Program-made: the position numbers and the translations under genes
NCBI RefSeq assembly: GCF_002556545.1
Contig: NZ_CP022685.1
Span: 9,278,001 to 9,342,000, forward strand
Reading direction: 5' to 3'
Origin: Streptomyces formicae
GTDB taxonomy: Bacteria > Actinomycetota > Actinomycetes > Streptomycetales > Streptomycetaceae
DNA: 64,000 nt
Part shown: positions 51,828-62,700 of the stretch, piece after piece
Layout of the letters: each line of letters begins with the position of its first letter
Numbering within the stretch: position 1 is the stretch's first letter
The notes under the pieces: model-generated
What the model was told of the DNA's origin: nothing
The model's database searches: none
The model's input: only the letters and a program-made list of their open reading frames with translations

Positions 51828-54800
51828 TCACTCCATGCCGTAGTACTGGCCGAGGAAGTCCGTCACGTCAGCGGCGTGCGGGAGCAGTTCGGGCAGGTGT
51901 GCGTCCAGAGCCCCGCGTACGGCGGTGGCGAGTTCGGTCCTGCTGGTGGCGGCGCTCTTGACGTACGGGCCGAGACGGCGGATCAGTTCGTAGTGGCTCT
52001 CCACGTCGAGCTGGCGCATGGCCCGCTCCAGCGGCGCCGCTCCTTGCGGGGGGACGGACGGCAGGACGCGGCTGACGAACGTCACCCGGTGCAGGACCCG
52101 CCAGCACGGCGGCTTCCTGTCGGACTGGCGGGCCTGGCGCAGGGCGACCGCGTTCGGATCGCCGTCGCCCGCGAGCCACACCGAGTCGACGACCTTGTGG
52201 AAGAAGGTGTCGAAGTGCTCGCTGTCCTCCCCGAGGTAGAAGGAGAGGAAGCGGTACGCGTCGACCTTGCCCGGCGCCTTCACCGGCTGCCCCGCCCGGT
52301 CGAAGACGGGCTTGCGGTGCTCGTCGTAGCTCTGGAGGTTGCCCGACGGCGCGCACTGCACGGTGAGCCCGAAGGAACGGGTCGCCTCCTTGCCCCCGGC
52401 CCGCGTGGTGCTCATGCCGCCGCCGACCGATGCGTCGAGTTGGGCGTTGACGCCGACGCCGAATACCTCGAAGGACGTGCCGAGCGAGGCACCCGTAGAA
52501 CCGGACAGCGAGTAGGAGCCGGACGTCGTCTCGCTCACCACGTCCGCCGTCTCGGTCGTCTCGGCGAAGAAGCCGCCCGCCGCCGTCCACACATAGGTGT
52601 TGACCAGGTCGCGGCGCGAGAACCCGGCGCCGGTCGCGCTGTCGGCGGTGTCGCGCCCCTGCGCGGGCGAGGCGTCCGAGCCGATCGCCCCGCCGAGCAC
52701 CCGGCCCGCGCGCTCGGCGGTCGGATCGGCCGTGTGGGTCTCGGTGGACACGCTCTCGTAGTAGCTCGCCAGGCGCTGCTGGTCGCGCTGGATGCGCTTC
52801 TTGATCGCGTACGCCTCGCGGGGCTTGTAGTAGCTGTATTCGCCGCGTCCCTGGGCGCCTGCGTAGTCGGGGTCGAGGACCTTGCCGTTCTCGTCGAAGC
52901 CGACCGCGCCGTCCAGGGTGCCCTGTTTGGTGTAGCGGGGGTTGAGCGGGAAGGGGATGACGTTCCAGTCCTTGGGGATGTCGGGGTTGGGCTGGATGCG
53001 GTAGGCGACCAGGGCTCCGTTGTGCGCGAGGCGCAGCGCGAAGACGTCGGCGGTCTGGGACTGGACAACCGCGAAGCCGGTGTTGGCGGGCACGAAGCGC
53101 CGCCCGACGGACCGGTTGAGGATGTCGAGGGAGTTCTCCCAGCGCCCGGTGAGGGAGACCTTGGTGGCGCGGGCGGTGTTGGTGCCCTGGGAGACGGCCG
53201 TCTCCTCGGCCCAGCCGTTGGAGAACTCCAGGCTGCCGCGCACGCCGACCGAGACGTTCGCCTTGGCGAGGGACTTGGCGACGCCGAAGCCGAGCGGCGC
53301 GGTGATCATCCACATGTCGACGTCGACCTCGTAGGACAGCGCGAACCCGAACGCCGCGTCCACGCTGCGCTCCTTGGCCCAGGAGAGGGAATGGACCACT
53401 TCCTCCGCCTCGGTCAGCTCGATGACCGAGGCCTCGTCGGACGTGTCGCTGTCCGGGTGGAGACGTCGTCGAACGGCCAGTACGCGATCAGGTCCTGCTT
53501 CTCGCCCGTCAGCCGCGTGAACAGGTTGTCGAGAACCTGCTTGTGGGTGCGGGCGGTCCGCCAGATCCGCACGTCTTCGAGGACACCGGAGTACGCCTGG
53601 CCGCCGCGTCCGTGCTTGAGCCGGGCCCCGAGCGTGAGCTGCCGGTCGCCGACGTCCGTGAACTCGGCGTTCGCCAGCGGGTCGCAGGCCACCGGGGTGC
53701 CGTTGCGGTAGAGGCGGAAGGAACTGCCCCGAGGGTCGGGGTTGCGCACCCACCGGGCGCCGCGCAGCCGCGCGGGATGCGAACCCGTGGCATCGGACGC
53801 CGCGTTGCCCGCGTTCTCCTCGAAGCGCCAGTGGGCGGCGAGGCCCCGGTCGTGCGGGGACACGGGAGTGCCGAGACGGGCCGCGTCGGGGGCGGTGCTC
53901 CACAGCCGCACCTCGGCGACGGTGACGGTCAGCGGACGGACGTCCTCGCCCTCGCAGGCCCGGCCGATGTCGAGCGGGCCGTTGTTGCCCCGGGGCCCAG
54001 GACCGTCGTAGCGGTCCGCGCCGAATTCCCGTCCGTCGACGTGGAAGCGGATGTCCTGCCACTCGTGGACGTCGACCGCCTCCACGAGCTCCACGCTCTG
54101 GGGGGGACCGGCTTGCCGTCGGGCCCGACGGCGGTGGCCTCCTTGGTGCCCTTGCGCTCCTGCACGGCACGGCCGCCCTTGCGGACGACGCCGATGCGGT
54201 GGAACGCCCCGGCGGTCAGGGCCTCGGCCGACGCGTAACGCCGCGGCTCGCCGCCGGGCTGCCTCGAAGGCGAACTCGAGCCGCCCGTCGGGCAGGACGA
54301 GCAGCCGGTACGGGAGGCTGCCGCCCGTCGGCGGCACGCCCCTTCGACAGCAGGCCCTGAACGGCGCCGAGCACGTCGACACGGCAGAACACCTCGACGG
54401 TGAGGTCACCGATCAGATCGAGCGCGTCGTCGTCGGCCACCTCCACATGGGTGCCTTCGGCCAGCTCGACGGCCCACGACTGTTCGTAGGCGGCGGCCAG
54501 ATGGGTCCACTCGTTCGGCGGGAACAGCTCCCTGGACGCCATGCGGCGGTCGCCGACCGAGGCCACGATCCGGTACCCGTCGGTCTTCTCCTCCAGCGGG
54601 GAGAGAGCGGTCGTGACGTTGTCCGGGTAGGTGAGAACGACGTGTCTGCCCTGCGCGGAGCGGTCCTCGACGCCGGGCCTCCCGTTGACCAGGGCGGCCG
54701 GTTCGTACGCGGGCCAGTAGCCCGCGAGGCCGCTCTCACCGCCCGTGAGCCGCTGGCGCATCCGCGCCTGCACCGCGGCGGCCGAGCGCGCCACCGTCCA

Positions 54801-55659
54801 GAGCCGCACCTCGTCCATGTCCACCCGGGCGTAGTCGGGCACCCACCCCGCGAAGGAACTGCCGAAGCTGAATCGGCCGTTGCCCCGGTAGCCGTCGGTG
54901 ATCGTGCGGCGGGCCGTTTCGGCCCCGTCCCGAAGATCACCTGGGCGCGCCCCTTGTCGTACACGCACGCCCAGTGGTGCCAGTCGGTGTCGGTGTACTG
55001 CTCAGCGGTGTTGAGGTCGGCGTAGAAGGCGAAGGTGAAGGCACGGTTCTCCCGGAACCCGATGTGCAGGACCTCCTTGGGGGTACGGGAGGACGAGCCG
55101 TGACCGACGAGGAACTGCTGCTTGCCGCCGGACGGCGCGGGCATCCGCGCCCAGAACTCGACCGTGAAACTGGTGTCGGCCAGGCTGAACGAAGCCTCGG
55201 TGGTGGCCACGCCCCGCTTGCCGTCGAAGGAGAGCGCGGTGGGCAGGGTGGTGGCGAGCACGGTTCCTGGCCGGTGTTCGCGTGCACGATGCGTGCGGGA
55301 CCCGACACCCGGTCGGGGTTCACCCATGCCTCGACCGTCAGATCGCCGCCGACCGCCGTCTGCTTCCACTGCTTCTCGGGCAGGGCGAGGAAGCTGCCCT
55401 TGCCGTCGAACGCGAAGGCTCGCCCCGGCTTGTCGGCCCGCCAGCGGCAGCCGTGGCCGGGCACCAGGTCAGGCACTTCGCCGAGCGGGACGAGCTCTGT
55501 CTCGTGGGGATCGGCGAACAGCAGACGCGAGCTGGCCCGCGGGTTGGCGCCCGGATGGGTGAACGTGACGTTGCGGTTGTCCGCCCACCGTGAGGAACGT
55601 GCCCTCGGACACGTCGACGGGGAGGGCCTCGGCCAGTTCGATTGACTTGTCTTAGACAC
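51828..55659 (-). pseudogene. Large LamG-like protein, broken by about eight frameshifts
   Basis: A long protein of about 1275 residues can be followed from GTG 55659 to TGA 51828 only by switching frame near 55645, 55584, 55264, 54930, 54340, 54256, 54103 and 53456. Segments include LamG-like domains (DTSFTVEFWARMPAP, DTDWHHWACVYD, DMDEVRLWTVARSAA) and a C-terminal region of about 540 unbroken residues (SGSYSLSGSTGASLGTSFEV, LLPHAADVTDFLGQYYGME) of unknown fold. The GTG overlaps the upstream gene's TAA by 8 bp. The codon bias of every segment is intact, so the breaks may be recent decay or local sequence errors. No function can be named; binding to carbohydrate or surfaces is suggested by the LamG domains. 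Confidence 0.6.
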
Positions 55660-58600
55660 GCTGTACGAGACCGAGCTTCAGGGGCCGTTCCGGTACGCCG
55701 TTCAGGGTGGCGGCGAAGTCCGTTGCCCTGCGCGGCAGTTCGCGCCAGTCTTCGGACTCCTCGCCGCGCTGGATGTAGATCCGGACTCGGTCGCTCTCGC
55801 GCTCGTACGCCTTGGTGCGCAGGCGCAGCTCGGCGGGGTCGGTGCCCGCGTCGCGCACGGTGTACGTCAGCCCCTGCCCGCCGTCGGCCTCGAAGCGGCG
55901 CGAGCCCCGGGTGACCCGGGTGTCGTAGTACGCCGAGAAGAACTGTCCGCTGACGCCCCGGAAGTACAGCACCACGTTGCCGGTCGCGCTGTCGAGCAGG
56001 AACGGCCGCTCGGCGGTGCGGGCGAAGCCGAGCAGTGCGCCCGACGTGCTCAGGCCGCCTCGGCCCAGGCTGAGCTGCGGCACGGGCAGCGCGATGTCGT
56101 CGTCGCTCTTGAGCCCGCCGGTGAGCCGCCCGAGCTCTTCCCGGGCCTGCGCCAACTCCTGCTTGAGCGCGAGGAGTGCGCGCTGAGCGTGCGGAATGCG
56201 GTCGCGCTCGGTGCGCAGCGCGGTGAGCTTCGCCTCGGCGGTGGTCAACCGCTCGTACGTACGCCGTGACGCGGGCCGCAGATCGTCCCGCACGCCCGCC
56301 CGTACTCGTCGGCGTAGCGCTTGGCTGTCGAGAACTGCGCGGCACGGGCGTTCGGGTCGTGCGGGCGCTGCACGAACGGCACGTTGTCGTCGCGGCTGCC
56401 GCGCGATAGATGCACGGTGAGGCCGCTGCGCAGGTTGCGGATCGCGAGGAGGGGCTTGTCCCAGACCATCGTCTCCAGCTCGTCGACGCCACAGAGCGTC
56501 GTTGCCGTGGCCTTGTCGGCCGTCCTGATCAGCGGGGCCTCCGCGTCCGTGCGGTCGCCCTCGATCGCCATGTACTGGTCGTTGCCGTCCCGCTTGCGGC
56601 GGAAGCGGAGGTGATACTTCCAGGCACGCTGGTCCTGTTCGAGCTCGCCGCGCGCGGCGTCCCGTTCGCGCTCCAGATCGGGCAGCGCGGCGGCCTCCTG
56701 GACCAGGCGCTGCACCGCCGTCTCCTTGGCGACCACGTCCCGCGCCAACTGCGTGCTGCGGGCGTCCAGTTCGCTGATCCGCTCCACGTCGTCGCTGGAC
56801 TGCGGCCGCTGCAGAATCGGCAGGCTGAGCTCACCCGGTGCCTGGGCGAGCCGCCCGTCGCGGCCCACCCCGAAGTCGACCGCGGCGAGGAGGGATTCGC
56901 CCGCGTCGCCGCTGCGCCCCCCGGCCGTGTACGGCAGCAGGACCCTGGCCTGGCGCTTCACGGGTCGATTCGCCTTCCCGTACCCCGCGAGGGCCTCCTC
57001 CTGCTGGTGGTAGAGCACGGCGGACAGGCCGGACACGGCAGTGCGCCCGGCCACCGCGAAGCTGTCGTGCCGCAATCCAGGACGGTCGCCGATCGGCGCG
57101 TTCGACGCGACCCAGTTCAGGCTGCCCCAGAGTTCGGCGTGGAAGGCGTTGTCGGTCTGGTCGTAGAGCCAGTCCTTGTTGCCCTCGTCGAAGCGGTAGT
57201 AGGCCAGCAGACCCGGCTCGTTCCCGACGAGCCGGGTGCCCCGGTCGCGCTTGACCTCGTCCCCTGGGCGGGCCCGGCTCCACATCCGGACCTCGTCGAG
57301 CTCCGCGCGTCTGTGCTCCACAGGCCCTTGCCGAGGACGAGGCTGCCGACCCCCTCGTACGCTCCGGTGGCGGTGCGCCGCGCCACCTCGACCCCGTCCC
57401 GGTGGACGATCTGCTGCCGCGTCCCCCGCTCGAACACGCAGGCCCAGTGGTGCCAGTCGGTGTCCGCGTACGGCTGCGCACTGCCCAGGTCGTCCGCGTA
57501 CAGGCCGAACGCGAAGGTGTCGTCCGCACGGAACCCGATGTGCAGGCTCCTGCGGTCGCGACCCGTGTGTTCGCCATGGCCGATGACGAAGTCCTCGCGG
57601 CCGCCCGTGGCCGTGCGGCGCGCCCAGAACTCCACCGTGAAGTCGGTCGCGCTCCGGTCGAGGTGCTTGGCCGTCTCCGCGTGGTCCTCGTCGCCGCCGT
57701 CGAACGACATCGCCGTGCCCGCGTGCCCCTCCGCGCTCGCCACCGGCACCAGCGGCAGAGCGGTGAACGGGCAGGTGCCGGGGGCTCGTTCGTACACCGC
57801 GTCCTGGTGCGCGGGTCGGGGCTGGTGAACGCCTGGGACCCCTGGGGTTGAACAGACCGTCCTTGCCCTGCTCGACGTTGAAGGCGTCGATGCGTCCACT
57901 GGCGTCGTTGTGCGCGAAGAACTGCCAGCGCTGCTGCCCGTGCACGGCGGTCGGCAGCAGCAGGGCGGTGAACCGGCCTTCCGTACGAAGGAAAGCTCGT
58001 GCGTCGGCTCGTGGAAGGGACGCCCCTCCATGTCCGTCGTGCCGAGACGGTCCTTGGCCGAATGGGGCCGCGTCCGGTGCCGACTGCGCCGGTAGCGGAC
58101 CTCGAGGACGGGCTTCAGCCTGCCCTCGGCGAGCAGGAACCGGTCGCACAACCGGGTGTCGGAGACCAGCGGGACCTTCGCCCCCTCCCGGTCCACCGCG
58201 AGGTCCGCGCGGGCCGCGTCCCCGGCCGACCCGCCGCCCGCCAACGCGAAGACCGCGTCGCCGTGGTCACGCCCCACCGACTGGTGCAGGACCACCAGAT
58301 GGGTGCCGTCGGAGAGGACCTGGAACGGCGCGGCGGCGGTTAATCGCGCGGTGACCGACAGAAAGCCGTCTCCCCCGTCGTCGCCGAGCCGCTCTCCGGC
58401 TGCCGCCTCGGTGCGCCCACCGCGCTTGACCACCGGCAGCGCGGTGGCCCCCGCGACCGCGTACCCGACCTCCGTGATCTCGGCGGGGAAGCGCAGCGCC
58501 AGCGGATTCTCCGACCAGTACGCCGCGTCGAGCTCGCCCTTGGTCTCGTCGTGGGCGCTCAGGTCGAGCACCGAGTAGAAGAGGTGCCGGTTGTCGTCCA

Positions 58601-58697
58601 TGGCGAAGGCGACCGTCGTGCCCTGGTGCCGCACGGTCGTGGTGTGCAGATAGGTGCGATCGCTGTAGACCTTCAACAGGTGCTGTTCGTTGGACAT
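55652..58697 (-). pseudogene. Large LamG-like protein, broken by about four frameshifts
   Basis: From ATG 58697 (AGGAG at good spacing, MSNEQHLLKVYSDRTYLHTT) to TAA 55652, about 1015 residues read through frame changes near 57990, 57842, 57306 and 56299. It begins with a beta-rich domain, then a LamG-like domain (FTVEFWARRTATGG, DTDWHHWACVFERG, LDEVRMWSRARPGD), then a long coiled-coil-rich stretch (SELDARSTQLARDVVAKETA onward) and a C-terminal lectin-like part. A TTA codon (119th) makes it bldA-dependent in principle. With the overlapping downstream gene it forms a coupled pair. Function unknown; surface or adhesion-like. Confidence 0.6.
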
Positions 58698-58886
58698 GTA
58701 GGCGCTCCTGGGCGCCGGTGACGAGGACCGCGGGCCCACGTCCGGCACCGCGTAGCGGGTTCCGGGACGCGGGCCGCGGTGAGGAACGCTGACGCAGAGG
58801 GTGATCGGTGGTCAATAGTGCTTTTCAGGACGGGGAGGGTGGTGCTTTCGGTGTCCGGCCGGCAGGCACGCCACTGGGATCGGGTT

Positions 58887-59288
58887 TCAATCGCGTCGGG
58901 CCGCGAGAGACCGAGCGAGGGATTCGGTATCCACGGAACTCGCGAGGATCTGGATCCGGTCGTCGGGAGTCGTATAGGTGATGACGGAATTTCCCGGACG
59001 CCAGCTCTCCTCGACCTGAATCGATCCACCCTTCGGCACCGGAAGGGGGGCGTGGAACCGGCGGTCGAAACACAGTGATCCGTCGCCGCTGATCCTGACC
59101 TTCCCGTAGACAGAAGACTTTCGCCCGGTCTTTGACTTCCAGGAGACGCGGCACGGGACTGCCACGGTCTCGGACTCGGAAAGCGCTTCTGAACGAGCGA
59201 CCGCCCTCTTCCGGGTGATCTTGGTAACGACTCTCGTGGTCAGGATCGCAAGTATTCCCAGAAGTGCGAATCCGAGCAACGTGTCCAA
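58887..59288 (-). CDS. Small membrane-anchored protein
   Basis: A 133-residue protein from a TTG at 59288 with GAAGGG 8 bp upstream. One N-terminal transmembrane helix (TLLGFALLGILAILTTRVVT) is followed by a basic cytoplasmic or external domain of beta-strand type (VAVPCRVSWKSKTGRKSSVY). It faintly resembles DUF2550-like proteins, but this is not firm. Codon use is less GC-biased than its neighbours. It sits between the RHS gene and the LamG genes, so an immunity or anchoring role is possible. Confidence 0.6.
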   Translation of the reverse strand: MDTLLGFALLGILAILTTRVVTKITRKRAVARSEALSESETVAVPCRVSWKSKTGRKSSVYGKVRISGDGSLCFDRRFHAPLPVPKGGSIQVEESWRPGNSVITYTTPDDRIQILASSVDTESLARSLAARRD

Positions 59289-59332
59289 CTTGGCACCCTT
59301 CGTGGCTGGATGAGATGGCTGTGCAAAGGGAT

Positions 59333-59644
59333 TCAGGACACCATGTCCACTACGCGGAGGCTACCTGAAAGAGCCCCAAGGAGGCTGCACTTGACTGTAT
59401 GTCCCTTGGTCTTCCGGAAGAGGAAGAAGGCTATGAAGAAGCACAGGAAAAGAGCTGCCACCGATAGTCCGCCAAGGGGGCCGAGGAATACGGAAGCGGC
59501 GATCGTCACTGCGAGCCATGCGGCAAGTCCGATGCGGCATCCACGCAGTACCTTGTAAGTACTGAGAGGGGTCGGCCTCGGCGGTAGATCCCGGCTTCTG
59601 TCGACTTCGATGTGGTTGCGTGTCGCGCAGTGATCCCTATTCAT
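59333..59644 (-). CDS. Small two-TM membrane protein, candidate RHS immunity protein
   Basis: A 103-residue protein (ATG 59644, AGAGAAGA upstream) with two hydrophobic helices in the middle (GLAAWLAVTIAASVFLGPLG and LSVAALFLCFFIAFFLF) and short charged ends. It is the first gene downstream of the RHS toxin on the same strand, where immunity proteins are encoded. The low GC of the stretch fits horizontal exchange with the toxin tip. The immunity role is inferred from position only. Confidence 0.6.
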   Translation of the reverse strand: MNRDHCATRNHIEVDRSRDLPPRPTPLSTYKVLRGCRIGLAAWLAVTIAASVFLGPLGGLSVAALFLCFFIAFFLFRKTKGHTVKCSLLGALSGSLRVVDMVS

Positions 59645-59664
59645 TCTTCTCTACTTTTCTGGGC

Positions 59665-59714
59665 TGATCGCTGTGCGAGGGAAGGCTTTTACGGGTTCCC
59701 TCGCACAGCGATCA
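59665..59714 (-). terminator. Strong hairpin between RHS gene and downstream ORF
   Basis: A perfect 19-bp stem: TGATCGCTGTGCGAGGGAA at 59665-59683 with its complement at 59696-59714, loop of 12 nt. It lies 13 bp after the RHS stop and 20 bp before the next start. No T tract on the minus side, so it may be a terminator, an attenuator, or an mRNA processing or stability element. Confidence 0.7.
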
Positions 59715-59727
59715 CATGTCGAGTCTG

Positions 59728-62700
59728 CTACTTACGCCAACGCAAACTAGATTGCTTCCACAGATAGGGCAACCCGCCTTGGCGCGGTCCGGTCACTATG
59801 CTGTTGATCCGGGCGTGCCCGCCCTTTACCGCCCACCGTGACCATCCGAGGTTTCCGCCCTTGAAGGAGGCACCGGCCGCACCCCGGCCGAAGAGCGTCC
59901 CCATGGCGATCCCCTTTCCTTCGGCGACAGCTGTTCGGAACAAGTACTGCCCGGCGCCCTGGCGACGTTCCTCATCCGATGCGACTGCCATGTGTGCCCC
60001 CAGCCCGGTGACATATACGGCCCCCGCACCGACCACGAACAGTCCGGCGCCGCAGGCGACCGTGGCGATGCAGACAGAGGTACCGATCGTGGCGACAGCA
60101 CCCACTCCGATGTCCACCCCCTTGTGTTTCCACCAGTCGACGCTGCCAACTGTGTTGTCCATCTTGTCAGTCGCATTGTCCCAAGCGGCCCCGAAGTTGC
60201 CCTTCCTGATGTTCCCGAAGATGCCGTCCTTCTTGCGGCGCTCGGCCTCGGCCTTCCGCTTCGCCTCGGCGCGGGCCTTGGCCTGTGCCTTGGCGCGGGC
60301 GATGTAGGAGGCGCGGGCGCGCTCCGCTGCGTAGCGGTCGTCGATGAGGTAGTGGGAGGGGTTCGAGCGGTACGCGGTGTAGCGCTGGCGGAAGACCTTG
60401 CCCTTGCGCGGGGTCTGCTTCCAGACCCACCTGCCGTTGCGGTAGTGGTAGCCCGCGTACATGCCGCGGTCGGCTCCCCAGGCGGCGTCGCCGGACGGAC
60501 CGTGGTCGGTGGGGCCCATGGGGCGCAGTCCGTCGGGGTCGGACTTGGTGAGCGGGCTGTTGTGGGCGTACGAGTACGCGTTCATCTGCGCCGGGTCGTC
60601 GACGTCGATGACCGGGTCGACGGAGAGGAAGCGTCCGAGGGCGGGGTCGTACTCCCGGGCGCCGAGGTGGACCAGGCCCGTGGGATCGTCGGTGCCGCCG
60701 ACGAAGCCGCGGGTTCCGGGGAGGGGCTCGGTGTCCTTGGAACGGGTCTGGCCGAAGGGGAGTTGCTTGCGGCGCGTGATGGCGAGGGTGGTCATGGCCA
60801 CTGCCGCCATCGACGTGCCCTGGTGGTCGGAGAGGAGGAAGGAGAAGCCCTTTCCGGTGCGGACGGCGACGGTCTCGCCCTCGTGGGTGTAGTAGCGGGT
60901 GCCTTCCTTCGTACCGGCTTTGGTGATCTTCAGCTCGTTGTCGCCGGGGAGCGTGAGGGTCTGACTGCCGTCCGCGTCCTTGGCGAGCATGCGGTCGCCG
61001 TCTGCGTCGTAGAGGTAACCGGTCTTCTTCCCGCCCTCGGTCAAGGTCGCGAGGTGCCCCTCGTCGTCCCAGGTGAGGTCCTGGACGCGGTCGCCGATGG
61101 TGCGCTTGGTGGTGTTGCCCGCCTCGTCGTATTTGAAGGCGCTCTTCTGCCCATCATCCGGGCCGCCCTTGACGGTGGTCTCCTTCACCGCGTGCGGCAG
61201 GCCGGTCTTGGGCTCGGGCTGCGTGTACGTGGTGGTGGCGCCGGAGTTGTGGTCGGTCTGCTCGGTGCGGTTGCCGATGGCGTCGTACGCGAAGGACTGC
61301 CAGTAGGCGTCGGGGCCGCCGACCGTACTCGTCGAAGGGCCACTGGCACAGTCGCTCTTGGCGGTCCACGCTTCGGAGAGCTGCCCCAGGGCGTCGTTGC
61401 TGAAGCACTGGGTGTCGGTGGACTTGCCCTCGCCCTGTCCGCTGGCGGTGGTGATGCCGGTGACGTTGCCCGCCGGGTCGTACGCGTAGGTGGTGTCGTC
61501 GATGCGCTGGGGGGTGGTGTCGCGGTCGGTCGTCTGCCGGGACAGGAGCCCGGTGTGCTCGTCGTAGACCTCGGTCTTGTAGACCTTCTTGCCCAGGGTG
61601 CCGAACTCGGTGCGCGCCGGGCGCGAGAACACGTCGTGCGAGGTGGAGTTGACCAGGGTGATGGAGCCCGCCGTGGTCTTCTGCGGGAGGTTGCCCTCGC
61701 CGTAGACGGTGGTCTGCCGCTCGCCGGGAAGGTCGCCGACCGCCGGATGCTTGATCCATTCCTGCTGACCGGTGTAGTCGTTGTAGCCGAACGTCCAGGT
61801 GTACGTGCCCGCGGTCGCGCCTGCGGCATCGGGAACCGTGAAGGTGCTGGACAGAGGCTGGTACAGATCGTTGTAGGAGCCGGTCGCCGAGCTGTACTCC
61901 TTGCCGTCGACGTAGCGGATCTCGGCGGTGGGCTGTCCCTTGGCGACGGTGTCGTAGGTCCACTTCGCCAGGAGCGTGTCGCCCTTGGCCAGTTTGGTCT
62001 TGCGGCCCAGGTCGTCGTAGCCGGTGGTCAGCGTGACGCCGCGCTCGTCCGTGGTGGAGGTGGTCCGGCCGAGCTTGTCATAGCTCGTCTTGACGAGCCC
62101 CTTGTCCGGGTCGTCGCTCTCGATCTGCTGGCCGCGCCCGTCGAAGGAGTACGTCCAGGTGTTGCCCGCCGGATCGGTGACCTTCTCGGGCTCGTCGAAC
62201 CTGCCGTACTCGTAGCGGGTCTTCTGTGACGTGGTGCGTTCGGCGTCGGTGTACTGCAGGCGCTCGGTCGTGCGCCCATGGGCGTCGGTCACCGTGGTGG
62301 TGGCGGTGCCGCCCTTGGGCGGTACGACCGTGGTCCGGTCGCCCCCGTAGAGCGTCTTGGTGCGCCACTTCTCGTCCCCGAACTTGCGGGATATCGCATC
62401 GGTGACCCGGCCCATGCTGTCGTAGAGGTTCTCCGTCGCGGCGGGCACCTTGTTGACCACACCCCTGACCAGGGCGGCGGACGGGGCGCCCTCGGCGTAG
62501 TAGGGCGCGTAGGTCTTCCACGCGAAGCCTCGGCTGTCGTACAGCGTCTCGGTGACCACGCGGTTCTTCGTGCCGATGGCCGGGGCCTGGGTCTCGCGCC
62601 CGCGCAGCAGCCCGTCGTAGAGCTGATAGCTCGTGGCGTACGAGCCGTCGTACTGCAGGGTCTTGGTGGACACCGCGTTCGCCGCGGACTTGGAGATGGT

